Positions 32,295 to 40,670 of a stretch of DNA of 64,000 nt are shown piece after piece. A program made the translations under genes and the position numbers. The first letter of the stretch is position 1. Every line of letters begins with the position of its first letter. The stretch comes from RGEC01 sp964475595 (GTDB lineage Bacteria > Bacteroidota > Bacteroidia > NS11-12g > UBA955), in contig CAYYXG010000012.1 of the NCBI GenBank assembly GCA_964475595.1, positions 1-64,000 of the forward strand, given 5' to 3'. Below the pieces are notes generated by a model. That model was not told the DNA's origin. It worked only from the letters and a program-made list of their open reading frames with translations, and ran no database searches.

Positions 32295-33155
32295 ATGCAT
32301 GCAGCCGCTGTTGATTTTCTGGATTATCTGGCTATGAACCGACGTATGTCCATTCATACAGTTTCCGCGTATGAAAACGACTTGCAGCAGTTTCAGATCC
32401 ATTGTCAAAACGAGGGATTAACCTTGGTTACCGGACTTAACGCGATGACGGTAAGAGGTTGGATGGCAGTCCTCATGCAATCGGGATTGCAGGCAAGAAC
32501 TGTACACCGAAAAATTTCTGTACTTCGCTCATTTACCCGCTATCTGCGTAAACAAGGAACCCTCAAAAGCGACCCCCTTTCCAAAATTAGTCTGCCCAAA
32601 ATGCCCAAACGTATTGTACAGGATATTCCGGCCAGAGATTTACAAAACATGTTTGCCCATTTCCCCTGGCAAGAACAGGAAAACGGACAGCGTGACCGAT
32701 TGCTTTTGCTACTGTTTTATTCCACGGGAATGCGTTTAAGCGAGCTTGCAGCCATACATTGTGGCGATGTGGACCTAAACCGAAAAACGGTACAGGTTAC
32801 GGGAAAGCGGAACAAACAACGATTGATTCCTTTGCACGATGAAATTATGGAAGGATTAAAGGATTGGATGCAAGGCCGAAAAGGATTGCTATTTGCACTG
32901 GAAAATGGAAAACCCATGTACCGAATGTATGTTTACCGATTGGTAAACCAATATTTACGGCTCTTTAGCGACGCCCTGAAAACCAGTCCACACGTGCTTC
33001 GACATTCATTTGCGACGCATATGTTAAATAATGGCGCTCAGTTAATGGCAATAAAGGAAATTTTAGGACATGCCAGTCTGGCGGCTACACAGGTATATAC
33101 CAAAAACAGTTTTGAGAAACTGAAAAAAATTCACGGTTTGCACCCCCGAAATTAA
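32295..33155 (+). CDS. Tyrosine recombinase XerC/XerD
   Basis: A 286-residue site-specific recombinase of standard Xer length, resolving chromosome dimers at dif. The N-terminal SAM-like DNA-binding domain spans about residues 1-90. Catalytic residues are visible: Arg in STGMRLSELAAI, Lys in VTGKRNKQRLIPL, the HxxR in SPHVLRHSFATHML, His in LGHASLAATQ and Tyr268 in VYTKNSF. I cannot tell XerC from XerD from sequence alone. ATG 32295 follows directly after an in-frame TTG. It does not sit beside other phage or transposon genes, so a housekeeping role is most likely. Confidence 0.92.
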   Translation: MHAAAVDFLDYLAMNRRMSIHTVSAYENDLQQFQIHCQNEGLTLVTGLNAMTVRGWMAVLMQSGLQARTVHRKISVLRSFTRYLRKQGTLKSDPLSKISLPKMPKRIVQDIPARDLQNMFAHFPWQEQENGQRDRLLLLLFYSTGMRLSELAAIHCGDVDLNRKTVQVTGKRNKQRLIPLHDEIMEGLKDWMQGRKGLLFALENGKPMYRMYVYRLVNQYLRLFSDALKTSPHVLRHSFATHMLNNGAQLMAIKEILGHASLAATQVYTKNSFEKLKKIHGLHPRN

Positions 33156-33280
33156 AATCAGTCGGATTTTTAGGTGCATTCATCTACAGAATGACACAAA
33201 TCATCAACTTCGGCGTTATCTTTATGTAAATTGTTGGTGATACCAATTACGGGATCTCAGCAAAAATTAAATGCAAAATC

Positions 33281-33580
33281 ATGAATATTCATTTTCAAAC
33301 CATTGGACTGAAAGCAGAACCAAAGATTATGGATGTAATCTCCGGCAAGCTGGAAAGATTGAACCGCATGTATCAGCGCATGCAGGAAGTAAAGGTAATT
33401 CTCAAAGAAGAGAAATCAGACACCAAGCGAAATAAAACGCTTGAAATTCGTGTGAAAGTACCCGAAAAAGAATTGTTTGTGATGCAACAGGATACCACAT
33501 TTGAAAATGCCGCAGATGGGGCTGTGAGTGCATTAAAACAGCAGATATCCCGCCTAAAGGGAAAATTACAAGATCACTAG
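33281..33580 (+). CDS. hpf: Ribosome hibernation promoting factor (HPF/RaiA family)
   Basis: A 99-residue short-form hibernation factor that binds the decoding region of idle ribosomes. The start NIHFQTIGLKAEPKIMDVISGKLERLNRMY and the DTTFENAADGAVSALKQQISRLKGKLQDH end are characteristic, each shown here only as reading guide: key residues are the basic KLERL helix and the AxDxAVxALxxQ motif. The C-terminal dimerisation domain of long HPF is absent. It lies between a Xer recombinase and a convergent RidA-like gene, with a 4-base overlap at its stop. Confidence 0.9.
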   Translation: MNIHFQTIGLKAEPKIMDVISGKLERLNRMYQRMQEVKVILKEEKSDTKRNKTLEIRVKVPEKELFVMQQDTTFENAADGAVSALKQQISRLKGKLQDH

Positions 33581-33993
33581 TCGATGGTAGCAAGCACCTT
33601 AAGCTCTATAGCAATGGGTGTGGGAAGACAATTGATTTCAAGGGTGGTTCTGCATGGTGGATTATTGGCAAAATATTCTGCCCACAACTTGTTGTAGGTT
33701 TTAAAATCATCTTTCATATTGGTCAAAAACACGGTAACATCGATGATGTTTTCCCACTTGCTACCGGCGTCTTCAAGTATCCACCTAACATTCTGAAAAA
33801 CGCTACGACATTGGGTTTCTATGTCATAAGAAACAATGTTTCCATTTTCGTCAAGCTCTACCCCGGGGATTTTCTTGGTGCCTTTTTCACGGGGACCTAC
33901 GCCACTTAAATATAAAAGATTTCCTACGCGCCTCGCATGTGGGTAAAGACCTACCGGCTCGGGAGCTTTGCCAGAATTGATTATGTCATTCAT
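33577..33993 (-). CDS. RidA-like protein (2-aminomuconate deaminase type)
   Basis: A 138-residue Rid-superfamily protein, distinct from the RidA at 3.2 kb. PEPVGLYPHARRVGNLLYLSG opens it and IDVTVFLTNMKDDFKTYNKL and CRTTLEINCLPTPIAIELKV follow. It is closest in style to 2-aminomuconate deaminase/Rid subgroups, in which the Arg is retained (PCRTT). The reaction may be deamination of an enamine in tryptophan or aminobenzoate breakdown; that is inference. Its only likely promoter element is a degenerate TAACTTTA 7 bases before the ATG. Confidence 0.83.
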   Translation of the reverse strand: MNDIINSGKAPEPVGLYPHARRVGNLLYLSGVGPREKGTKKIPGVELDENGNIVSYDIETQCRSVFQNVRWILEDAGSKWENIIDVTVFLTNMKDDFKTYNKLWAEYFANNPPCRTTLEINCLPTPIAIELKVLATID

Positions 33994-34044
33994 GATGATT
34001 TAAAGTTACGAATTTACTATCCGTACAAGATTTTGCGTTGCATT

Positions 34045-35379
34045 TCAATCGCAAATTTCAAAATGCTCTGTGAAGACAATACCCATTTTTTCCAAACGGG
34101 GCAAAATCTGATTATACCAGTAAGCGCTAACAGGAATCACTACCCCGGATTCAGGACAATTCCCTGACAGCACCAGCTCAACACCCAAAGCCAATGGCAG
34201 GCCAACCGTTTTTGCCATTGCCGTATGCATATCATCTGCGCCCCTGACACAAAGTGTAGCATGATACCTTTTCTTTATTCCATCTTTCACAAAGCCAATG
34301 CGGTGGTACATTACCACCTCATCACTATCTCCCGGCATCATTTTCCACTTTTCAAGCAAAACAGCTTCCAGCACTTCAGCAGCATTGTTCGCATCGGGAT
34401 CAAAAGGCCTAGTACTTTCCAAATCCAAATAATCAAACCAAACGGCCTGATCGGCACTAATCCAACGATTTTTTAGCAACCAGTCTGATAGCAACTGTTT
34501 CTTATTTTTTCCGGTAAGTGCACAACATACATCATTCAGGCATTGCAAATTTTTAGGGAGCGATGACTGTGCATCGGTGAAACCCAGTGCCACCAGTACC
34601 TGCCAGTTTTTACAGAAATTTGCACGCCTCAGTGTTCCCCTGAAAAGTGTATCTGCCTCATCAAGCTTATAAAGTGAAGAATAGGAAAGACTATCGCGGT
34701 TTGCATAGGCATCAAATTCACCCAAGCCTGGAATCGACAAGGTTTTTGCCTCGGCAAAAAGGCGGTGCCACGGAATACTTCTCAGTTGCTTTTGATGTCT
34801 GTATATACTGTTGCCTCCCTGCCCTGCCAACACTACGTTGCGGGGATTCCAGCTGAATTTATATCTCCAGGGATTATTGGCACAATATGCTTCAGCAATC
34901 AGCCCACCACAATAACTTTCAAAAGCGGTAATTACTCCACCATCTGCCCTAATTTCATCCATGGCTTTCATGGCGCTTAAGTGATCAATGCCAGGATCCA
35001 GACCCAGTTCATTTAAAAATACCAATCCGGCTTTTCTTGATTCCACATCCAGTTCCTTCATTGCTTCACTTACATACGAGGCAGAAGCAAAATGGGCGCG
35101 GTATTTAAGACACAAGGCAGCTACTTTTGGATGCATGGGAGGCGGAAGCAGAGAAACCACCATTTCCTTACCATTAACAAGCTGCTCCAGGGCATCCGCA
35201 TCTGATGCGTTTATCATTTTTCGCTCAAGCCGCAAATCAGACGTGTGTTTTTCTAAATCCTTTGGATTGGCATCGCACACCGTTAATGAACGTTGAGTTT
35301 TATGGCAAAATTCTGCCAAATGCGTTAGTAAAAAACGAGAACTCCTGCCGGCCCCCAGCACCAAAACCCCGCTATTCAT
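34045..35379 (-). CDS. Saccharopine dehydrogenase-like protein (LYS9 type)
   Basis: A 444-residue NAD(P)-binding oxidoreductase of the saccharopine dehydrogenase (glutamate-forming) type. The dinucleotide site is at the very N-terminus, VLVLGAGRSSRFLLTHL, and the rest follows the LYS9/LYS1-related C-terminal domain, including NELGLDPGIDHLSAMKAM and SYCGGLIAEAYCANNPWRYKFSW cut at conserved residues. It would act in lysine catabolism via saccharopine. I chose ATG 35379: it has a GGAGG six bases upstream, one of the rare SD-like sequences here, and the nucleotide-binding loop begins right after it. It overlaps the upstream SpoU-type gene by 8 bases. Confidence 0.87.
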   Translation of the reverse strand: MNSGVLVLGAGRSSRFLLTHLAEFCHKTQRSLTVCDANPKDLEKHTSDLRLERKMINASDADALEQLVNGKEMVVSLLPPPMHPKVAALCLKYRAHFASASYVSEAMKELDVESRKAGLVFLNELGLDPGIDHLSAMKAMDEIRADGGVITAFESYCGGLIAEAYCANNPWRYKFSWNPRNVVLAGQGGNSIYRHQKQLRSIPWHRLFAEAKTLSIPGLGEFDAYANRDSLSYSSLYKLDEADTLFRGTLRRANFCKNWQVLVALGFTDAQSSLPKNLQCLNDVCCALTGKNKKQLLSDWLLKNRWISADQAVWFDYLDLESTRPFDPDANNAAEVLEAVLLEKWKMMPGDSDEVVMYHRIGFVKDGIKKRYHATLCVRGADDMHTAMAKTVGLPLALGVELVLSGNCPESGVVIPVSAYWYNQILPRLEKMGIVFTEHFEICD

Positions 35380-36184
35380 GGGAACCTCCAATATTTTGGC
35401 GCTGTCTTGCCGCCTCAAACATGATTAGGGCAGCAGCTGTGGAGACATTCAGACTGTCAACGTTGCCAAACATGGGTATATTGACATTTAGACCAGCATT
35501 TCTCCAGAAATCACTAAGTCCCGAACTCTCTGTGCCTACAACCACCGCTGCAGGTCCTGTTAAATCTTGTTGCCAAATACTAACCGCATTCTCCATAAAA
35601 GTAGTAAACACCGAAACATGTTGATTCTGTAAAAACTCCAAGGTTTCCTGCGGGCTCATTACAAGTACCGGAACGCTAAAAACGCATCCCACACTGCTTC
35701 TTATTACATTCGGATTATAAATATCCACTGCAGGATCACACAAAATAACCGCAGTAGTGCCAGAAGCATCAGCACTTCTCAACAGCGCCCCTAAGTTCCC
35801 GGGTTTTTCAACGGATTCGGCCACCACATAGAATGGCTGATTATGTCTTTTAACCGAACCTGTAGTCGTTTTTTTTGCCTCGACAACTGCTACCGCATTT
35901 TTAACGCCGGATCGGTATGCCAGCTTTGTCATAATTTCTGCAGAAACCGAAAACCATTCTACATCAGCTTGCAACCCCTGAAACCATGCATCTAGCTCCT
36001 CTTTGGAGATATCATCCCCACAAAAAAATAATTTCTTAAATAAAAAACCCGCTTTCTGGCACATCTTCAACTCATTCAACCCCTCAGCTACAAAAAGCCC
36101 GGTGGATTTACGCAAACGACTCTTTTCCAACAGCTGCAAGGCTTCCTTTACCGAAGGATTCTGCAGACTGCTAATGTACTTCAT
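35372..36184 (-). CDS. TrmH/SpoU-family RNA 2'-O-methyltransferase
   Basis: A 270-residue SPOUT methyltransferase. An N-terminal substrate-binding domain (about residues 1-110) is followed by the trefoil-knot SPOUT domain with motif 1 EKPGNLGALLRSADASGT, motif 2 VVVGTESSGLSDFW and motif 3 NIPMFGNVDSLNVSTAAALI. It methylates a ribose in rRNA or tRNA; the target is not readable. It is followed by the saccharopine dehydrogenase-like gene with an 8-base overlap and preceded, 13 bases away, by the dihydroorotase-like gene, all on the minus strand. Confidence 0.9.
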   Translation of the reverse strand: MKYISSLQNPSVKEALQLLEKSRLRKSTGLFVAEGLNELKMCQKAGFLFKKLFFCGDDISKEELDAWFQGLQADVEWFSVSAEIMTKLAYRSGVKNAVAVVEAKKTTTGSVKRHNQPFYVVAESVEKPGNLGALLRSADASGTTAVILCDPAVDIYNPNVIRSSVGCVFSVPVLVMSPQETLEFLQNQHVSVFTTFMENAVSIWQQDLTGPAAVVVGTESSGLSDFWRNAGLNVNIPMFGNVDSLNVSTAAALIMFEAARQRQNIGGSHE

Positions 36185-36197
36185 GGTTAAAGGCCGT

Positions 36198-37481
36198 TCA
36201 GGCGTTTTTAACCGACATCGGGTTAGCGTGCCAGATACCCGCCTTTACCGTACCTGCTACTAATCCCTTCAGGGTTTTCCCAAGCAACGGCTGATTTACA
36301 CCCTTGCTATAATTAAAAGATGGCTCAAAAACCCATTCCGCGGTTGGGCTAAACAAAGTAATGTCAGCCGGCTGTCCCGGATTGAGACTTACTTTGGGCA
36401 GACCCATCATTTTCCGGGGACCTGATGACAGTGTAGCGGCAATGATGTTCAAATCGGGCTTTCCCCCGCCTGTAATGGACTGAAGCACGGTTTGTATGGA
36501 AGAGGCACCCCATCCGGCATAGTCGAATTCTACTGCCTTGTTTTCAATATCCTGTGCATGATGATTACTCATTACCGCATCGATTGTGCCATCGGCAAGA
36601 CCCTGCCAAAGTGCCACTCGGTCTCGCTCCGATCTATATGGCGGTAAGACTTTATAATTCTCGTCAAAAGAGGTAAGGTTTTCGTCTGTAAACAGCAAAT
36701 TAAATGCAGGCACTGCGGCCTTTACATCAATGCCGGCAGATTTGGCCTTCCTCAAAAGATCTACAGACTCAGCACTGCTTATCCTGATTATTCTTACGGG
36801 AACTTTCAGCCACCCGGCTATCTGTAATATTTGCTCCAGCGCTGCACTTTCACTCACAGACGGCATGCCTTTCAGACCCAAAGAAGCACTTTGAATACCT
36901 TCGTGTATGCTTCCACCGGGTGCCAGCTTTTTATCGAACGGGAAAAATAGAACAGGCAACTTAAGACCTGAACTATACTCCATAATTCTGGAAATCAGGC
37001 CTGTATCGGCAATGGTATGATCTCCATCACAAAAACCGACGGCACCTGCTTTAGCCATGTCATAGAACTCAGTCATTTCCTTGCCCTGGGCCTGCTGTGT
37101 GATATTTCCAAGCGGCAAAACATGGATGGGTAAGTCACTACCCGCTTTTCCTAAAGCGGTAATGGCCGCAGCATGGTCCGGATACGGATGATTTCCTGCC
37201 AACACAGCCACATGCGTAAATCCTCCTGACTGTGCCGCTTTGGAAAGACTCTTGAAATCTTCCTTCCATTCCTCACCGGGCTCGCCGCAATAGGAAAGAA
37301 TATCAAGCCAACCGGTATTGGCCACAAGACCGCTGGCATTCACTTCTTTATCGGCCTGCACCTCCAAATCCGTGCCCATTGCTTCAATGATGCCGTTTTT
37401 GATATAAATGTCTGTCTGCTTTCCGTGATGGGCCGACTCAATGTCAATGACCTGGGCAGATTTGATAAGAATTGTAGTCAT
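36198..37481 (-). CDS. Dihydroorotase homologue without zinc-ligand histidines
   Basis: A 427-residue amidohydrolase-fold protein aligned end to end with type I dihydroorotase. The place of the metal-binding HxH (usually VDMHVHLREPG) reads LDILSYCGEPGEEWKEDF: both histidines are gone. The second signature, usually TDHAPH, is SNHHAQDIENK, so the catalytic Asp is Asn. This is the metal-free type found in many Bacteroidota, comparable to the PyrC' pseudo-enzyme that supports aspartate transcarbamoylase elsewhere; whether it is active is open. ATG 37481 begins the family N-terminus (TTILIKSAQVIDIES). The in-frame region upstream is the end of the overlapping BatA-like gene. Only one base separates the two. 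Confidence 0.8.
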   Translation of the reverse strand: MTTILIKSAQVIDIESAHHGKQTDIYIKNGIIEAMGTDLEVQADKEVNASGLVANTGWLDILSYCGEPGEEWKEDFKSLSKAAQSGGFTHVAVLAGNHPYPDHAAAITALGKAGSDLPIHVLPLGNITQQAQGKEMTEFYDMAKAGAVGFCDGDHTIADTGLISRIMEYSSGLKLPVLFFPFDKKLAPGGSIHEGIQSASLGLKGMPSVSESAALEQILQIAGWLKVPVRIIRISSAESVDLLRKAKSAGIDVKAAVPAFNLLFTDENLTSFDENYKVLPPYRSERDRVALWQGLADGTIDAVMSNHHAQDIENKAVEFDYAGWGASSIQTVLQSITGGGKPDLNIIAATLSSGPRKMMGLPKVSLNPGQPADITLFSPTAEWVFEPSFNYSKGVNQPLLGKTLKGLVAGTVKAGIWHANPMSVKNA

Positions 37482-37482
37482 C

Positions 37483-39513
37483 CTATTCGCTTTTTCTTTG
37501 TTTAATAAATCGATAATCCCAAAATACCAAAACCAGAACTTCCAATGCGAAAAAAACAGCAGCAAGCCATATAAACAAGCGCCAGGCAGAAGTGTCTGAT
37601 ATTTTGGCCTGATAAGCAGCCACTGCATTATCTCCGGATGTCCATTCTATACCATTGGCATCCATCCAGGGTTTCAATTCAGATTCCAAGACCATACCGG
37701 GATTGCTCTCGAGGCGGCTGTCATTCACGGATACGCATCCCTGGATTTTTGAAGCCCCATTCTCTAACAAGGCATAGTTTCCGGCGTTTTCAGGCTGGGC
37801 ACCCAAATATATACCTTGCCCGTTAGGGGTCATACTCACTTCCGCTACCAACTCAAAGCTATTCAACTTCAGCACCGGGGGTTTTTCGTTCATTTTCAGC
37901 CCATTTTGCAAAGGAAGTACTGTCTTTGACAAACAAATTCCGTACAGTTGAGGATTTGCCCTGTCTGCTATCATGGCATGGGTAAGCAAAGGAAGAAATA
38001 ACGGACTTTTTACAAAATTGCCCGCATCCTCCTGAAACGGAGAAGTAAAACCATACAATGTTCCTTTTCCTACTTTAAACCTCAACAAAAACGGATCCCC
38101 GTTTTCTAAGGTTAAAATGGATTCACCAGCACCGTTCAACCCTGAAGTACTTCTATATTTTTTAATTTCCGGCACAGCCATATTTTGAGGAATTTGACTG
38201 AATACGCCCTCAAAAAATGGATGGGTAAAACCCTTATCTGAAATACGAAGAGATCTATTTTCTACTTTCGAATCAGGGAACCCTATAATGTTCACCAACG
38301 CATCGTTAGGCGTGTTGTTATCAACGGCAACGATACACGTGGCGCCAGAAACAGTGAGCCAGTCTCTTATGTTTTCTGCCTGTATTTTTGATAAATTTCC
38401 GGGGCCTACCCAAATATAAACATTATTGGCGGTTGCGACCTGACCGGAAAATGGATTCAAAGTCGGAGTTATTTTGAGAAAGGGCTGTGCTTCAATTACC
38501 TGACTCACAAACCGATTAGAACTGCTAAGGTTAACATTGCGTGAGGTTTGTGTACTAAGATTCATGTACAACACATTATCAAAGGATGCTCCCGGCTCCT
38601 CAATAATCAGTCTTGCCGGATTAACACTTTTATTTTCTGCTGTAAAATCAATTGATGAAACACCGGAAGTTCCGGGTTGCACAGAAACCCTGCCTGTGCC
38701 CAGCAACCCATTTTCCGTATACAATTTCACAGGAAAATCTTGAAGCGGATCTTTTGTATAATTGACAACCCGGAACTGAATGCTGTTTTTTTCCCCGGGA
38801 ATCAGGTAGGGTTTTGTAAGCCATGCAGAATCAATACCAATATTTTCCCTTAGGCTTGATGTTATTCTCACCAGCTTTATCGGTATTCCTTTGAGTTCGC
38901 TAATATTGGATGGCTTCCCTACAAAACCTGTCTGAAAATCAGAAATCACATACCCGACATAGGCATTACCTGTCTCCTTTAAATCATTTGCCATACTTTT
39001 CAGCAAAGTCTCTAATTGAATTGAGCCCGGCTGAATTTTAATGGCATCTATGTTAGAAATGGCTTCCGCAGAAGAAACAAATTGTGAACTAGGGCCTGTT
39101 ATCTGTAAAGTCCTGATTTGAAATTCCCCATTGATACCATAAGAACGAATAATATCACGGGCATGTTGCTTTGCCGTTTCCAGCAAAATCTTTCCATCCC
39201 GTCGGTTATCCATACTGAAAGAATTATCAATAAAAATACTTACCCGCGTTTTGCCGGTTGCTTGCGAGGAATTGTGATTACAACCCGGGTTGGCAAATGC
39301 CATCACAAGACATGCAAGAGCTAACATCCTACAAAACAGGGTTAGCAGATGTTTAAGTCGGTTTTGATTTTTTGTTTCAATTTCAACTTCTTTCAACAAA
39401 CGAACCCTGGTAAATCGAACCGTTTGATACTTTCTAAACCTGAAAAGATGCACCAACAATGGAATCAGCAATACGGCTAGTGCTGACAAAAACACTGGGT
39501 ACAAAAAGGACAT
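37483..39513 (-). CDS. BatA/VWA-type membrane protein
   Basis: A 676-residue protein. The N-terminal double membrane-spanning BatA region (SFLYPVFLSALAVLLIPLLVH, then about residues 57-78 for the second helix) is followed by a von Willebrand factor A domain with MIDAS motif DNSFS (Asp96, Ser98, Ser100), then a long periplasmic part, and a final membrane helix near the C-terminus with a basic tail (WDYRFIKQRKSE). Members usually lie with MoxR ATPases in Bat operons; no MoxR gene is here, so the partner is unknown. Its TAACTTTG element is four bases before ATG 39513, giving a leaderless unit with the dihydroorotase-like and later genes. Confidence 0.82.
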   Translation of the reverse strand: MSFLYPVFLSALAVLLIPLLVHLFRFRKYQTVRFTRVRLLKEVEIETKNQNRLKHLLTLFCRMLALACLVMAFANPGCNHNSSQATGKTRVSIFIDNSFSMDNRRDGKILLETAKQHARDIIRSYGINGEFQIRTLQITGPSSQFVSSAEAISNIDAIKIQPGSIQLETLLKSMANDLKETGNAYVGYVISDFQTGFVGKPSNISELKGIPIKLVRITSSLRENIGIDSAWLTKPYLIPGEKNSIQFRVVNYTKDPLQDFPVKLYTENGLLGTGRVSVQPGTSGVSSIDFTAENKSVNPARLIIEEPGASFDNVLYMNLSTQTSRNVNLSSSNRFVSQVIEAQPFLKITPTLNPFSGQVATANNVYIWVGPGNLSKIQAENIRDWLTVSGATCIVAVDNNTPNDALVNIIGFPDSKVENRSLRISDKGFTHPFFEGVFSQIPQNMAVPEIKKYRSTSGLNGAGESILTLENGDPFLLRFKVGKGTLYGFTSPFQEDAGNFVKSPLFLPLLTHAMIADRANPQLYGICLSKTVLPLQNGLKMNEKPPVLKLNSFELVAEVSMTPNGQGIYLGAQPENAGNYALLENGASKIQGCVSVNDSRLESNPGMVLESELKPWMDANGIEWTSGDNAVAAYQAKISDTSAWRLFIWLAAVFFALEVLVLVFWDYRFIKQRKSE

Positions 39514-39517
39514 ACCG

Positions 39518-39525
39518 CAAAGTTA
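39518..39525 (-). promoter_or_regulatory. TAnnTTTG promoter element 4 bases before the BatA-like gene
   Basis: TAACTTTG, then CGGT, then ATG 39513. It lies at the end of the region between this gene and the thioesterase stop. Confidence 0.55.
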
Positions 39526-39957
39526 CGAAATTGAATCGTCAGGAAGTGAATAACGGCTAATGATCCATTCAGGTATGGACTTGGGACGGCCCGTTTGCAA
39601 ATCCACTAGGACATATTCAGCCCATCCTTTGCAGGAAAGAACGTCATCGGCATCCCTCAGTATGGCAAATTCCACCCTGACAGAGGCAGTTCCCATACTG
39701 ACAATAGCGGTTTGAACCTTCATACCATCGCCCAATTTCAAGGGCCTCAGGTACCGCATTTCAGTTGCAGATAAATACCAACCCAGATTATGCTGCATAA
39801 ATTCCTGCAAAGGCATACCATAGCAACGCTCCATTTGTTCCAGTCTGGCGGCAAATACATAATCCATGTAGCGGCTGCTGTGCACATGGCCAAATAAGTC
39901 TATGTCATCAGGTCTTACTTGCAGTACAGTGGTATGAACCCGGGTGTTAAGGGGCAT
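39523..39957 (-). CDS. Acyl-CoA thioesterase (4HBT/YbgC-like)
   Basis: A 144-residue hotdog-fold thioesterase. The DDIDLFGHVHSSRYMDYVFAARLEQ segment holds the Asp/His of the 4HBT family (DxxGHVxxxxY) and the central helix. It hydrolyses acyl-CoA thioesters; the chain length is not known. The start overlaps the stop of the deoxynucleoside kinase gene in the sequence TAATG, so it is translationally coupled to it. Confidence 0.87.
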   Translation of the reverse strand: MPLNTRVHTTVLQVRPDDIDLFGHVHSSRYMDYVFAARLEQMERCYGMPLQEFMQHNLGWYLSATEMRYLRPLKLGDGMKVQTAIVSMGTASVRVEFAILRDADDVLSCKGWAEYVLVDLQTGRPKSIPEWIISRYSLPDDSIS

Positions 39958-40574
39958 TAGAAGAGCCCGTTTAAGGTACTCTCTACCTGCTGAACTATGA
40001 GCGACGCATGGTCAGGATTATCCGAGAAATCCATGTCATCTACATTAAATACCAGTAACTTACCCTTATATTCACTAATCCAGGCCTCATAGCGCTCATT
40101 GAGTCTTTTAAGATAATCGAGTCTTATTGCATCCTCATAATCACGCCCGCGCATTTGAATCTGATGTACCAATTTTGGAATACCCGCTCTGAGATAAATT
40201 AATAAATCAGGGGGCGTTATCTGCTGATTGATATTTTCAAACAACGCATTGTAATTCTCAAAATCACGGGTGCTCATCAACCCCATGGCATGCAAATTGG
40301 GAGCAAATATGTGCGCGTCCTCATAAATAGTTCTGTCCTGAATTACAGTCCTACTACCCTTCCTGATATTCTGAATATGCTTCCATCGGGTATTCAAGAA
40401 ATATACCTGTAGATTAAAACTCCATCTCTGCATATCTTCATAGAAATCCGAGATATAAGGATTGTCATCCATATCCTCCAACTGCATTTCCCAGTCGTAA
40501 TTTTTGGCAAGTAAATGGGTAAGCGTTGTCTTTCCAGCTCCTATGTTTCCTGCAATAGCAATGTGCATGGCCAT
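39957..40574 (-). CDS. Deoxynucleoside kinase
   Basis: A 205-residue deoxyadenosine/deoxyguanosine-type kinase for nucleotide salvage. The P-loop is AGNIGAGKTTLTHLLAK near the N-terminus, followed by the DRTIYEDAHIFA motif (DRS-type catalytic segment) and the lid stretch RMGRD, here QMRGRDYEDAIRLDYLKRL. ATG 40574 or the Met two codons later may be the start; TAATATTG lies four bases before the former. The thioesterase gene is coupled at its stop. It is divergent from the ABC exporter. Confidence 0.9.
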   Translation of the reverse strand: MAMHIAIAGNIGAGKTTLTHLLAKNYDWEMQLEDMDDNPYISDFYEDMQRWSFNLQVYFLNTRWKHIQNIRKGSRTVIQDRTIYEDAHIFAPNLHAMGLMSTRDFENYNALFENINQQITPPDLLIYLRAGIPKLVHQIQMRGRDYEDAIRLDYLKRLNERYEAWISEYKGKLLVFNVDDMDFSDNPDHASLIVQQVESTLNGLF

Positions 40575-40578
40575 AGTG

Positions 40579-40586
40579 CAATATTA
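40579..40586 (-). promoter_or_regulatory. Near-consensus TAnnTTTG element before the deoxynucleoside kinase
   Basis: TAATATTG (one change from TAnnTTTG), then CACT and ATG 40574: the same 4-base gap as at five other starts. Confidence 0.4.
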
Positions 40587-40650
40587 CTATCGCTTAAAAA
40601 AGGAGTGCAAGTGGTTTGCGAAATAAAGTTTTACACAAATCGGCGTACCC

Positions 40651-40658
40651 TACCTTTG
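40651..40658 (+). promoter_or_regulatory. TAnnTTTG promoter element for the ABC exporter
   Basis: TACCTTTG, 12 bases before GTG 40671. Confidence 0.5.
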
Positions 40659-40670
40659 CACTTCTAATCC

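Noticed and set aside
32295..33155. Integrase of a mobile element or phage
   Set aside because: Size and motifs fit housekeeping XerC/D, and there are no phage or transposon genes or attachment repeats around it.
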